From Zanthoxylum bungeanum (lineage: Eukaryota > Streptophyta > Magnoliopsida > Sapindales > Rutaceae): a DNA stretch of 64,000 nt. Position 1 is the first letter of the stretch. Each line of letters starts with the position of its first letter. The stretch is taken from assembly GCA_019454045.1 (NCBI GenBank), contig SKCR01047753.1, forward strand, positions 124,001 to 188,000, read 5' to 3'. Below the pieces are notes generated by a model. It was not told the DNA's origin. It saw only the letters and a list, made by a program, of their open reading frames with translations, and made no database searches. Position numbers and translations under genes: made by a program. Positions 34,122-45,902 of the stretch are shown one piece after another.

Positions 34122-34640
34122 CAAGCCGAGAATGGCAATCCAAGAATGGAGCAGAGTTCAAGAATGAACAAGCCGAGAATGGCAATCCAAGAATGGAGCA
34201 GAGTTCAAGAGTGAACAAGTCGAGAATGGCAATCCAAGAATAGAGCAGAGTTCAAGAATGAACAAGCCGAGAATGGCAATCCAAGAATGGAGCACAGTTC
34301 AAGAATGAACAAGCCGAGAATGGCAATCCAAGAATGGAGCAGAGTTCAAGAATGAACAAGCCGAGAATGACAATCCAAGAATGGAGCAGAGTTCAAGAAT
34401 GAACAAGCCGAGAATGACAATCCAAGAATGGAGTAGAGTTTAAGAATGAACAAGCCGAGAATGGCACTCCAAGAATGGAGCAGAGTTCAAGAATGAACAA
34501 GCCGAGAATGGCAATCCAAGAATGGAGCATAGTTCAAGAATGAACAAGCCGGGAATGGCACTCCAGGAATGGAAATATAGTTCAGGAATGAACAAGCTGG
34601 GAATGGTACTCCAGAATGGAAGCACGGTTCGGGAATGAAC
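34122..34640. repeat. E7 minisatellite array 2: 47-bp units
   Basis: CAAGCCGAGAATGGCAATCC begins units at 34122, 34169, 34216, 34263, 34310, 34357, 34404, 34451, 34498 and 34545, exactly 47 apart, and then at 34593 (48). About eleven copies, the last ones degenerate toward array 3. Confidence 0.95.
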
Positions 34641-35045
34641 CACCTCACAGTAATGGTTCGGGAATGGACCACCTCACAGTAACAGTTCGGGAATGGACAT
34701 CTCACAGTAACGGTTCGGGAATTGACCACCTTACAGTAACAGTTCGGGAATGGACACCTCACAGTAACGGTTCGGGAATGGACCACCTTACAGTAACAGT
34801 TCGGGAATGGACACCTCACAGTAACGGTTCAGGAATGGACCACCTTACAGTAACAGTTCGGGAATGGACACCTCACAATAACGGTTCGGGAATGGACCAT
34901 CTTACAGTAACAGTTCGGGAATGGACACCTCACAGTAACGGTTCGGGAATGGACCACCTCACAGTAACAGTTCGGGAATGGACATCTCGCGGTAACGGTT
35001 TTGGAATGGACCACATCACAGCACGGTTCGAGAATGAACCAGGGG
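34620..35045. repeat. E7 minisatellite array 3: 28/29-bp units forming a 57-bp dimer
   Basis: Alternating units of GTTCGGGAATGGACACCTCA and GTTCGGGAATGGACCACCTT, each followed by CAGTAAC. About fourteen units. The 57-bp dimer is divisible by three, which explains the open frames on both strands (34616-35119 plus, 34829-35071 minus). Confidence 0.95.
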
Positions 35046-35181
35046 TCGCAGCACCTCACCACCCAAATCAACTCAACTCAACACGTGGAAAGTCAAGTGG
35101 CAATTGGCGAGCCAGGTAAGTAGAAATGCATTGCATAACTTTGATAAGATTGTCACTGTTACACATTACACAACTCCCATC

Positions 35182-35191
35182 AAAGTGGGGG
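35182..35191 (+). other. E7 polypurine tract
   Basis: AAAGTGGGGG, then CGAC, then LTR start TGTAGG. Confidence 0.85.
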
Positions 35192-35195
35192 CGAC

Positions 35196-37608
35196 TGTAG
35201 GCACTGCAATTTTGCATATAAGTCCCTATGATGAGTCTCATTTGGAGATACTACCTTTTAAGTCACGGAGGTCACGGAAAATTGACATCGGAAGGGGAAA
35301 TTTAGAATAAACAAGGTTCACTGTTTTCGTTCGTGCTGCGTTCGTGTATACGTTCGAACGCCAAACAGATTGCGGGCGTTCGTGCCGCGTTCGAGGAGGC
35401 GTTCGAACGGTGTCGGTAATTCTGGTTTTGCTGCTAGCCTCACATTAAGCTCAATTCACCCAAGCCTTGGCCCACACGCCCAAGCCCACTTAAAACACAT
35501 ATTTAACACATGGTGAAATCAAAACAAATCTAAAAATCACATACCAAATTAAAATAAACATTAAAATCAATCAAATATTTTAATTCCTTAATTAAGATAT
35601 TCACCCACCAATTACACAAGATTCCTTCCTAACTAAACAAAATCACATACTAAATCAAAAAGATGTCATGCCTAATTAAAATCAATTATAACAAATTAAA
35701 GATATTGACTTCCTAATCTAAACCAAATTTGTCCCCCCTCAATCTTTGACTTTCCTTGCTCAACACAAAATTAAATCCTCCTTTTAATGCCAAAATCCCT
35801 TCCTTGTGAGACAAGGAGTAGCCCTAGCCATTCTCTATATAAACAACCCATAACCAAGACATGCATTCTCCTAGCTCATTCATACAAGAAAAGCCTCCCC
35901 TAGCTCATACACATAATATACACACAACCCACACAAATCACAAGACACAAAAGAAAATAACCCCAAGCCTTCACGTTAAAATCATCTTCACAAACTGATC
36001 AGCCATACACGTCCATAAGCCTCACAAATCTGCCCATGCCACACAGCCCTTCAACGCCATAAACACAACTCAATTAACAAACTGCCTCCTTCGCCCCTTC
36101 AACACACTGCCCCCACTTCGTCAGCCACACAGCAGCCCTAAAACACACATAAAATAGCCCCCGAACCACACCATAACACCACCGAAAATCACACCCAAAA
36201 CAGTAGCCAAAACACCCTAAAAATAGTAACTAAGATACACCAGCAAAGCGGCAGCAAATCGTAGTCAAATGCAGCAGCAAAAGACGGAGAACGACGACCC
36301 AAAATAGTAAGACAACGAACGAGAGCAGTGAACCAGTGAACCGTAAGAGTTGCGGAGCATCCACCCTTCCGACGACCGTACACCGTACTACGAGAGACGA
36401 CATAAAAGGTTAGACCTGAGGGCACCTTGTGTTTATTATCTTTCATTTGTCTTTTACTTATTCTAATATATTTTTATTACATGAGAGTCGTTTTGTTGAG
36501 GCATGATGTGAATTCCGGATAAACGGAATGCATGTTCTCTTTTGTGGTATATCGGATGGAAACCCGGACGTAAATTCCGTAGCCGAATTCGAATGGACGG
36601 TAGTACAGTCTGCACTCGGGATACAACTCCACGTACCACTTGAGAGATACATATATTCCGTTCATCCAAACTTGTATTTGAGCATGATATAGTTATTACG
36701 TTATTTATTCATTTAGCCTGATTAGGCCTAGTGCGTTATTTATTCTTAAACATGATTTAGTCCTTAGTATGTTAATCTTTATGCATGATTTAGATATCCA
36801 TGTGATTAGATATGTCGTTGTTGTGATCATGTTTGAATGCGGTATCTAAAACCATATGAATGTATGCAATCTGCCAGTTCCCATTCGAACGCATCATCGA
36901 ACGCAACTCAAACGCGAACCTTCTGTTTACTGTTCGAACGCGTTATCAAACGATACTCGAACGCGCATGCATTTTGTATCATCAGGTCTGGTCCCGTTCG
37001 AACGCGTTATTAAACGCTACATGAACGCGAACCTTCTGTTTACCGTTCGAACGCGTTTATGAACGCTACACGAACGCGCACACACTGAACTGAGTCTGTC
37101 TCATCATATTTCATGCACAATTGCCTCTTGGGTGATCTCCCTTGCATTATGTAGCCAATCATATTATTTGTATTCCTGTATTTATCCATTCGATTTATTC
37201 ATGAGATAGTACTCAAGCATGATTAGGTTGTTCTTAGTTTTCCATATCATATGATTGAAATATATTCATGAGATTTCCATGTGATGTTGCATGTTGTGAT
37301 GAACTTGTTGATGTATGCATGTGAATTTAGAAGCATGATACTCTTGGAAATAAGTGTTACTTAGACTTGATTAAATTATTACATAAATCCTTTCATTGCA
37401 AGTGACATAAGTAAGGGACCATTCTGAACCCAACGGTTTGAGGTCTTCCCTTGCGAGGGGTGAGTGCGGCCTTAAATCTCATTTTCCCGGTTCACACCGG
37501 GTGGTGACTCCATTATTCTCCGGTTTAGTCCCCCGTGGCTACTCTGTACTCCCAACCGGGCCGCGAGCCCGGGACAGCATGCGTCGCCCCAGATCCTGTG
37601 TTCCCACA
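35196..37608 (+). mobile_element. E7 3' LTR
   Basis: 2413 bp copy of 29686-32101, ending TTCCCACA, followed by TSD ATAAT. Confidence 0.95.
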
Positions 37609-37613
37609 ATAAT

Positions 37614-38900
37614 TAACAAAGATTTAATTAAATAAATAAATATAAAAATAATTTGATAGGAGGAACTAATTCGATAGAGATTCTAGATCATGATTTCACT
37701 TAGCTGTCGCCTATGTATTTGTCATGCCAATTAATCTTTGTTCAGTTATATTGCTTATAAGTCAATACTCCTAAAATATCCACTCCCTCTCTCGAGTGCC
37801 GAGTGAAAATATCATCAACTATAGACTTTGATATCTCCATAAAAATCTAGTAGTTAACAACTCATTACGCTTTGTGATTTTATGTTAACGACTTCAAAGG
37901 AACTGCAGATTCTCTCGAACTCTATAAATCCTAGGTCATATTCTCTAGATCCATTCAAAATCCCCTCTCTCGAGTGATTGATTCTAAACATGCATCATCT
38001 CAAATTGAGGCCAGCAATCAAGAATCATTAAATTCAAAAGAATATAAATAAACTTAATAAAACTTCATAACAAAATCGACAATTAAAACAAAGGTTCAAG
38101 CATCAGTTACATCATTCTCCATAATTAAGGAGTTTAGTTCATGACAATAGATAAAAATAATAAGAACAAGGTCATGAATCTAATGGAAATCATTAGAGTT
38201 CTAATAAAGAAATAAGATGAAAAAACCTGAATTGAATCTCTTCCTCTTCGGATGTCACCGTCTTTGTCTCCTCTTGTTGCTCTTCAATCCTCCTCATTGG
38301 ATCTCTAAAAATATGTGTTTCTGTGTTTTGTGTTGTGTATTAGCCTCATCTTTAGTCTAGGATGGACTAATGTATTTATAATGCAGCCTTGGAGTCATTG
38401 GGTATCTTAAACCCCTAAAAATCCCTTTCTGGAACGCGTGGCCCTCATGTCTCTCCAGTAGCGCCGCGATGCCTGCATGTTGGCACCGCGGCGCCTTTGC
38501 CTCGAGTTTATGTATGGCGTCGTTTGGCACCTCAGCGCAAGTGAGTAGCGCGTGGTCTTGCAGAAGGCGATGTGGGGCCAGGACTTGGTGCTGCAGCGCC
38601 TGCCTCTCGATCTTTTTGCTGGGATGTGTGTCTTGAAGCTGCCACGGCGCCTGGTCTTTGGCGCCGCGACGCCAGTGATGATTCTCCACCGGTTCCTGCG
38701 TCTTTTGGTTCTTGTTGCTCCCGTGCTCGTCTGATGCTTTCGAAAGTTCCCAAAACACGTGCAAATGTCCCAAGATCCATGTATTAATGCTCCTACAAAT
38801 AAAACATAAAATAAACTATAAATGACATTAAATGGCACGAAACATAACAAAATAATAGGCTAAGGATGCCGGAATAAGTGGGTATAAATCACACTTATCA
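37614..38900 (-). mobile_element. E4 5' LTR, second part
   Basis: Continues 29685 after E7 and its TSD, and matches 13661-14949. It ends CACTTATCA at 38900, followed by TSD TTCCC at 38901-38905. Confidence 0.95.
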
Positions 38901-38905
38901 TTCCC

Positions 38906-40422
38906 TCATGCCTCTAAAAATCAAAACTCATGCTTTTAAATTTCAAAATTTCTCAAAACTTTCTTATATATGAAATAGCTGAATTCAATTTGGCTAACGC
39001 CCTAAAGTATTTAAAATAAGTCTCGAGTCAAAAATGATAAATAAATCTCAACTTGGAAAGAAAAGTCTACTCACAGATTTGAAGTTTGAATAACTCCATT
39101 TCATGTCGCTGAGGGAGATCGCGGCTCCTGTCGAGTATCTATATTTGATAAACTTAATTAGAATATGAGTTACATAATATGATTCAAAATTAAACTAGGT
39201 TTCTAAATTCGGCAAAACAAGCTATCATCACTATACGTTGTGCATGAGTGTCTTTACCTTGGTATGAGTCCCATAAGGTGCCATCTAACCTTTTTGAATA
39301 AAAATAGAAATGGCTAATTAATTTTAAGCAAAAATTATCATGCATCGCAACTCCAAGATGTGTGAGTCGTGACGCCCACCTGGGCTGGGTCGAGGCAGAA
39401 AGCAACTTTTGTTACGCGTTGCAACGTTGGGTGCCAAGTGTTGCGAGTTCCATCCGCGTCGTGATGCTATGAGGCACGCGTCGCGACTCCCATAAAGTAT
39501 AACCAAAACAGAGGCTCTGATTTGGTTCGCGTTGCGAAGCTGGCCCAGTGGCGTCACGACGCTCAAAAATTAGGTCTTAATCAGAGGCTCTGCCTCGTTA
39601 CGCGTCGGGACGCTAGGCCAATGGCGTCTGCGATGCTCGGCTATTTCCAGAGCCAATCTTTACTTCTTTTATGATCAAGATCACTACTTCATTCTTACAT
39701 AACCACAAGCAATTACAAACACTCAATTTATCATCATGTTATACTTCTAACATCCCAACCTCACTCAATTCTATTATCCTGACTTAGTGCTTTAACTAGG
39801 GTGACATACCTAGAAATTACCCAAACATGAACTTCTCATCACAGCCATAATCAATAATTACACTACTATCAATCAGAAACACATTATAAACATCACTTCC
39901 TCAATACTCAAAATTCCAAGATTTGGGTTAGATATTTCTTACCTTAAAATCCAATTCTTTCTTCACCAATATGGTCTCAAAGTCTCTTTTTCCTCATTTC
40001 TAGGTTTAGTTGGTGGTGGATTACCCTAAGTTGTTCTTGAGAATTGGCTAGGAAAATTGTAAGTCTTCTTCTTATTTTCTTCCTGCAGTGCACGGCAAGG
40101 GAAAAAATAATGAATTTTTCCCTTTCTCTCTCCTTTTTAATTGATTTAAGTTAAAGGAGAAAAGTCTTGAAATTGTTAGATTTTTCTAGAATTGGGGGAT
40201 TTGGGCCTAAATTTCTAATTCTTATTGGGCTTGGATTTAGCTAATTTGAATTGTGGAAAAATTTGGCCTTTTCAACTCTAGGACACTTAGGCCCAATAAA
40301 CCAACACTAGGCCCACTGGTCTCTAAATCGTTTCCAAGAATTTTCTGATAAAGCTCGGAGAAAAATTTTCTAAGTCGTCCAGTTCTAATATTAGTTGAAC
40401 TAAGGAAATTTGAGTCGTTACA
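38906..40422 (-). mobile_element. E3 5' LTR, outer part
   Basis: Continues 13517. The right edge GAGTCGTTACA (40422) is the reverse complement of the LTR start TGTAACGACTC. At 39400-39640 it holds a cluster of GCGTCGCGACGC-like motifs. ATATA at 40423-40427 would be the TSD, but its partner is outside the window. Confidence 0.8.
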
Positions 40423-42930
40423 ATATATGATACACACTGATATGTGTATACGATACCATAGATTGACACTAGAGTAAGTGGGAGAAATTGTTAGGGTTGG
40501 TGCTCGAAGTGCCAATCCGGATCGTATTTATGACCGATTCATGAATATGAACCATTACTTTTTTCATAATATAACATATTTAAGGTAGCACCTCTTGTCT
40601 TGTATATATATGTGTTCGATCTAATTTAGATTAGATTGAAACTAAAAGGTTTTAGTGATATGTTATTAGACAAAGACTCGAGAATATATATTGTAGTGTG
40701 CAGTTACAACGTAGTTTGTAATTGACATTGGGAGGTGTCACTACTAAAAGTATATTCTCAAATAAATGTTAAGATTTACTGACACAGGTCGGTTAGTAAA
40801 ATCCACTAAAACCAGTACATGTCGTATATCGAGACTTGGTCTGATGGTTTGTCCCAATGAGCCATGAGCCTTGAGAGACTTGTATAGTCATGTAGGTATT
40901 TATTTGATAAACACTGAACAACTCACCGGAAGATTCCTAATAGAAGGTACACCTACGTTAATAGGAATCTTCTCGAGTCGAGTACCATAGTGGTCCTTCG
41001 ACTAGAGATACCATTGTGGATGTGTGAGTTATCTTCTATACTTTGACAACAGTCACGACAACGATCTTTTTAGATCAAACCTACGCCTGTCTGTTAGGTG
41101 TGAATTGATGCTCTCGATATCCTGTTATGTATCCAGAGAGGATCCGTCAGTCCCATGTACGGGATTTAGGCATCCGCTTCGTGATACTCTAAAATCTTTT
41201 GCCATGGTATAATGCGGAACTGTTTCGAGTACTTGTATAGAGAATCACGATTATATGTCGTGACATATAAAATTATACGCAACAAAGATTTGACGTTTTA
41301 TCTATTTCTCCGGTATAATTCGGATGACCGTGACGGATGGACTATACGTATGCAATGACCTCGACTTGTATGGTTCATCACTGTTATTTGTGGTCATCGT
41401 AATTTGCGAGTGGGCGAATTACGGACACGAAATTATTTCTGTGACAGATACACCTGAACCTAGAGAGTCCCACTAATAAAGCATACTCGTAGAGCACTAG
41501 GGCAATTAATCATAGATAATTTGATTATTCATAATGTTACACATGCTGAGGTATTTTAATATTTAATGTGTATGTGTATATGATACATAATTTGATTAGA
41601 TACACATTAATATTAATTTGATTTTGACACTTGTTTAAAGATTAATTTTTAATTAATTAAAGTAATTTATTAAATTTTAGTGCTTAAAGAATATTCTTTA
41701 GAATATTCATTCATTAGTCCTTATTGGATAAGTATTAGGCTTGGCAAAATTATAGTCATATATTTTTGACATAATTGGCTTATTTTTAGCATATTATAAG
41801 TGTAATAAATAACCAAAATACCCTTCATTATTTAAAAGCCACCTTCGGCCAAATTGCAAAGAGATGCATACATTTTGAAAATCGAAAAATGGTGAATGAA
41901 AGGCCATTTAGCCATTTTTCTTCAAATGACATGCATGTTTTTTGAAAATGATTTGAAGAATCAAAGATCATTTGCTATAAATGATTGTTCGGTCATTGGC
42001 TAAAGAATCAAGAGCCATTCGACCATTTGATGACATAGGCCATTTGGCCATTTTGTGAAATGGAGAGAGAATAGGCCTTTCGGCCATTTTGCTGAAGATC
42101 AAAATGGCGATTTGGCCATTAGGGGCTATCCCTTTTTGGCTTATTTTGGTTACTTTGAAATGGTTTAAAATAAATCTATTTGGAGATTTTCTCTTGGATA
42201 GATAAATAAAACAAATTGGAAGCATAAACAACTTCAATTGGAGCTTAAATTATGAATAGTGGAGGAGTTAAGGTAATTCATTAACTTGTTGTGTTGAAAA
42301 TTATTTAAATTTGTTCTAAATAAATTACCATATGACGTAGCTAGGGTTTATGCTTGTTTGATGAATTTTGTTTGTGAGAAAAGCCAATTAATTACATTAG
42401 GGTTGCATGTGTAAATAAATTATGACAATTAATGTAATTGACCCAATTAGGGTATTGGATACTCATATTGTCATTCTAGAGTTAGTCATTCATGAGTGAG
42501 CTATAATTATTTTAGAGTAACTTTATGGTGGGACACTTTGGATTAATCAAATCGAATTTGGTTATGGAGAATAATTCAATTAATTTGAGAATTAATTTGA
42601 TTAATTTGTAATTAATTCAATTTGGCTTGATTTGTGAAATTGAGTTATTATGGATGAAATTGGATGTATTAGAATGTGTAGGAAAAATTCCTGAAATTTT
42701 CAGAATTGTCCTGAAAGCACTTTGGGAATTTTCATAAAATCGCATTAAGGGTAAAAAAAATAAAAAATCGTAATTTGGTGAAATTATGATACCTATGAAT
42801 GTCATGAGTGATTATGACAAAATACTGATTTATAATTAATATATGATATCGATTATTCATTGTGACTGACAAAAATTTTAAAAATCGATTTTACCCGATA
42901 GCAGCTCTTCCGCTCAAATAACCCTTACAT
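40423..42930 (+). mobile_element. E8: 3' end and LTR of a copia-type element, plus strand
   Basis: 40423-40488 is internal sequence ending in a polypurine tract (AGTAAGTGGGAGAAAT). The LTR starts TGTTAGGGTTGGTGCTC at 40489. This is the plus-strand counterpart of E11: 40440-40488 and much of the LTR align with the reverse complement of 47728-47790 and 51899-54524. The LTR end near 42930 is diverged and uncertain. E3 interrupts the element upstream. Confidence 0.75.
41840..42130. repeat. GGCCATTT-rich stretch in E8 LTR
   Basis: At least eight occurrences of GGCCATTT, GCCATTTT or their near variants on both strands, in TTTGGCCATTTTG contexts. Not seen at the corresponding place in E11. Confidence 0.7.
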
Positions 42931-43854
42931 GAACATCTTTCTAATTCATGACAGAAGCACAAATAGCACAACTTTTAAAAAATATCTTTTTAATGTACTT
43001 CTACTTTTTATAGAGATCTCCATTTCTCTCTCTCTTTGTCTGGACGTTAACATTTAGCTAAGGCATTTGAATTTTCTAAATTTTATTTTATTTAATATAT
43101 ATATCTTTTAATTTAGGTTATGCAAATTATTTATCAACCTAACCTTGGACTTAGACATTATCAAGGTTTGGTAATTCATCAAGTTACTGCATTTATACAC
43201 AAACAATAAATTCATCAACCACAGAGTATTAAATAACAATAAATTCATGAAAATAGGATAATATATAAGAATTAAAATTAGAAAGTACATGGTTTTATCG
43301 TGAAAATAAAATTACTCATAAACTTGTCAATTTTGATCAATGATAATCATCAAGCCCTTAAATTTTCGTCACCTTCCATCATCATCCTCTTTAACGAGAA
43401 TATGTCAATGCCACTTACTATTAAAATGAAATGATTTATGACAACATTAAATTACATTAAGCATATTTATAATAGTAATTAATTGGTGGCCACTAGTCAC
43501 CTTAATACCAATTTGTTAATCAAATGCAAAATTCTCCATTAAAGTTTTGAGAATGATCAGAAAACACTGCATTCAAATGCAAGAGATAATACTCAATAAC
43601 CCTAAAGCAGCTGCTTGTAGTTGATGGCTACGCTAGAGTATCAAACAATCAAATTAATATCAATAGTATTCTTAAAAGAATTATAAATATATTGACTCGA
43701 CAGGAATAGGACATAAAAAATTTAAAAAGTAGAATATAAATATGACATAAATAATTATTAGTGTCATAAACGAGTTCGAAACTACATATTTTCAAAACCA
43801 ATATTACAAGATTAATAATTATATCGTTTATGTTATAATGGAAATTGAAACTTG
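42931..43854. other. AT-rich spacer, nothing recognised
   Basis: No gene, LTR end or repeat unit identified. Short minus-strand frames at 43108-43290 and 43649-43894 have no motif. Confidence 0.5.
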
Positions 43855-43857
43855 TCC

Positions 43858-43945
43858 CCAGTGAGGCTTGGTGGTGTAAGGTTAAGGATCTCACCTTGAG
43901 GTCTTGGTTTCGAATTCAGAAAATACATTTCTTGTAAAAAGCCTG
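43858..43945 (+). repeat. tRNA-derived SINE head
   Basis: An A-box-like GGTGGTGTAAGG about 30 bases before a B-box-like GGTTTCGAATTC (43907-43918), with CTTGAGGTCTT between them. This is the usual RNA polymerase III promoter layout of plant SINEs. Tail and target duplication are not clear, and downstream TGTAACAATCGGGGAAATCC may belong to another element. Confidence 0.55.
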
Positions 43946-44817
43946 TAACAATCGGGGAAATCCGGAAGAGGTGGTTTCTATAATTATTTCCCAGAAAATT
44001 TGTTATGAATACGGTAGGATCCGAAAAATTTGGGTTTAATAAAATAATATAAATTCGGGGCATAAATATTTTTTCTTTATAACTCGTAAACTGGTCTCTA
44101 AAGATGTCGAACAAAAGTTAAGATGTTCTGGAATAAAAATTCTGGACAGGGAGGGGTATACCTCCTGTTACAATTAGGTTTAGGTAGTATGTGTGAAATT
44201 ATGAATCAGATATTTGAAAATCGGCACGATATTAAAAATACACAAATCCTTAAGTTTTGTTTATTTGGTCCACTCAATGATTGCAAACTGTATTAAATTT
44301 AGTATACGATTGAAACATGTATAAAACATTAAATATGCATATGATACAAAATAGGTAAACGTTTTGTACACTTAACAATTTTTGGGTGGACCAGTAAATA
44401 AAATTTCAGGATTTTTTTATAATTTTAATAACATGTCAAATATTATGTATACGATTGATAATTTTCCTATAACAAAAAAACTGGTTTAACACAATAACTA
44501 GGACCCAAGGGCCTCTACAAAAAAATAAGGGTGCACGCCAGGTCCAAGTAAAATTTAAAATTCCTTTTTAATTTTAGTTTTGAAGAATATAATTTTTTAA
44601 TTTTAATATATATTTTTTGTTTTGTGATTTGACCCTCTTAAATTTATTATTTATTATTATTTATTTCCCTATATTTTTATCTCTAGCTCCGCTCTAGGTA
44701 TAACAAGAACAACTTTCTAAACCATCTCAAAGAATCATTATGTTAATGTTTTTTAAAACTGTATAGACATGTATCAGTTTTTAATTGAATATTTGTTTCA
44801 TTTAAGGGCAACAATTA
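43946..44817. other. AT-rich spacer, nothing recognised
   Basis: TGTAACAATCGGGG at about 43944 looks like a gypsy LTR start, but no matching end is seen. No gene. Confidence 0.4.
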
Positions 44818-44826
44818 GTTTTATAG

Positions 44827-45762
44827 AAAACTACTACTCCCACCCCCCCCCCTCTACTTTGCCCCCTCTTGTCTCCCCGGAAATTTCAATTTTGCCCCAT
44901 GTGAATCAAAAATTTCCTTACTTCAAATTTGCCCCATGACATATATATACTCCCTAGCATATAGTTATGCGCACTAACATATAGTTATGCGCCCTAGTAT
45001 AACTTCAAAGTAAAAAAATTTGTTCGGTCCAATCCGAAAATTATTTTTAAAAAAAAAAACTTAATTTATGACAATTTTTAACCTGTATTATGTTCAAAAT
45101 TGGTCAGTTTTGTAGTTTTATCTATTTTTTATTTGTTTAATAAATATTACAAATTTAGTATTTATTAATTTAATTTTTTGATTATTTTTTAATTTAATTA
45201 ACAATATTTATGTATAAAAAAATATAATTTTACAAAAAAAACAGTTTATAAAATAAATTTTGAAATAGTCTATTTGATTCTGATTCTGATTCTAAGGTAA
45301 CATAGATTAGAATTTGTGTTTTTATAGATTAGAAATGTAATTTTTTATGTTGTTATTTGTACTCTTTTTTAAATATATATTTCTCTAATATACATGAGAA
45401 TATTTTTATAATACATAAGTAGTGTTGAATAAATTAAAAAAGAATCACAAAAATTAAATGAATAAATGAACACAAAATAATTAATAATAAATATGAAATT
45501 TGTAATATTTATTAAACAAATTAAAAAAAATTAAATATATAAAGTACAAAAAAATATAAATTAAAAAAATAAACAAATTAAAAAATTAAAAAAAATTAAT
45601 TAATATAAAAATGTAAGTTGTGTTAAATTAATATATATATATATATATATAAGTAGTGTTAAATAAGTGTATATATATATATTGGGGGAGTGGATTTTTA
45701 TAAAAGAGATGGGCAATTTCGACATTTTAAGTATGAGAGAGAAGGTGGGAGTAATAGCCCTC
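44827..45762. mobile_element. E9: non-autonomous Mutator-like TIR element
   Basis: Nine-base direct repeats GTTTTATAG (44818-44826) and GTTTTATAT (45763-45771), one mismatch, flank a 936-bp segment. Its ends are inverted: left ..CTACTACTCCCACC followed by AAATTTCAATTTTGCCC, right (reverse complement) ..GGCTATTACTCCCACC followed by AAATGTCGAAATTGCCC. The interior is AT-rich and itself folds back (AATAAATATTACAAATTT near 45140 against its complement near 45505). Nothing coding. The 9-bp duplication points to the Mutator superfamily. Confidence 0.65.
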
Positions 45763-45902
45763 GTTTTATATAGGCTTGGTAAAGTGGCCGGGCACGGCCT
45801 ACCCCGATCTCATCCAAACCAAGATCCAATGCCTTATTCCAGCCCTCAGTGTAAGGGTTGTGGCCTTGAAATATCAAGAATTATTCATTACAAGAAAATG
45901 GA

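Larger units (their letters stand above)
29686..37608 (+). mobile_element. E7: complete LARD retrotransposon with minisatellite core
   Basis: 5' LTR 29686-32101, internal 32102-35195, 3' LTR 35196-37608, TSD ATAAT at 29681-29685 and 37609-37613. LTRs start TGTAGGCACTGCA and end TTCCCACA. PBS and PPT are both present, but the roughly 3.1-kb internal region shows no gag or pol. About eight differences in the first 150 bases between the LTRs indicate that it is not very recent. The Arg-type PBS suggests its partner was a Tat/Ogre-type Ty3/gypsy element (inference). Confidence 0.95.
13518..38900 (-). mobile_element. E4: gag-only, Asp-primed LTR retrotransposon, minus strand, in E3 LTR
   Basis: Bounded by LTRs that on the minus strand begin TGATAAGTG and end ATAACA/ACAACA. 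TSD TTCCC is present at 13513-13517 and 38901-38905. Minus-strand order: 5' LTR (38900-29543, split by E7), PBS for tRNA-Asp, leader, a shortened gag (split by E5), non-coding 3' region, polypurine tract, 3' LTR. No protease, RT or integrase sequence is found, so mobilisation would have needed a partner. The layout resembles the non-autonomous TR-GAG type and the gag resembles the Athila/Tat group (inference). Confidence 0.85.
7819..40422 (-). mobile_element. E3: Tekay/Del-like Ty3/gypsy chromovirus, minus strand, heavily nested
   Basis: Minus-strand order: LTR (40422-38906 joined to 13517-12658), initiator-Met PBS (12652-12641), gag, protease, RT, RNase H and integrase relics down to 7819, where E2 interrupts it. 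The 3' end with any chromodomain and the 3' LTR lie beyond E2 and are not in the window. The LTR begins TGTAACGACTCAAATTTCC on the minus strand, like many plant chromovirus LTRs. E4 and everything inside it sits in the E3 LTR. E3 itself is inserted just upstream of the polypurine tract of E8. Confidence 0.85.

Noticed and set aside
33261..35045. Regular repeats that could suggest a CRISPR array
   Set aside because: Units are head-to-tail without unique spacers, inside an LTR retrotransposon in plant DNA. They are minisatellites.
34616..35119. 167-residue repeat protein
   Set aside because: The frame exists only because the 57-bp dimer is a multiple of three. There is no promoter-start context, and the minus strand is equally open.
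38407..38850. 147-residue frame as a gene
   Set aside because: It is E4 LTR sequence, and the sister LTR (14342-14899) has the frame broken into several pieces.
43858..43925. A genuine tRNA gene
   Set aside because: Box-like motifs are present, but no cloverleaf with paired acceptor ends could be drawn. A SINE head is more likely.
43833..44114. 93-residue minus-strand frame
   Set aside because: It reads antisense through the SINE head and spacer, with no domain.
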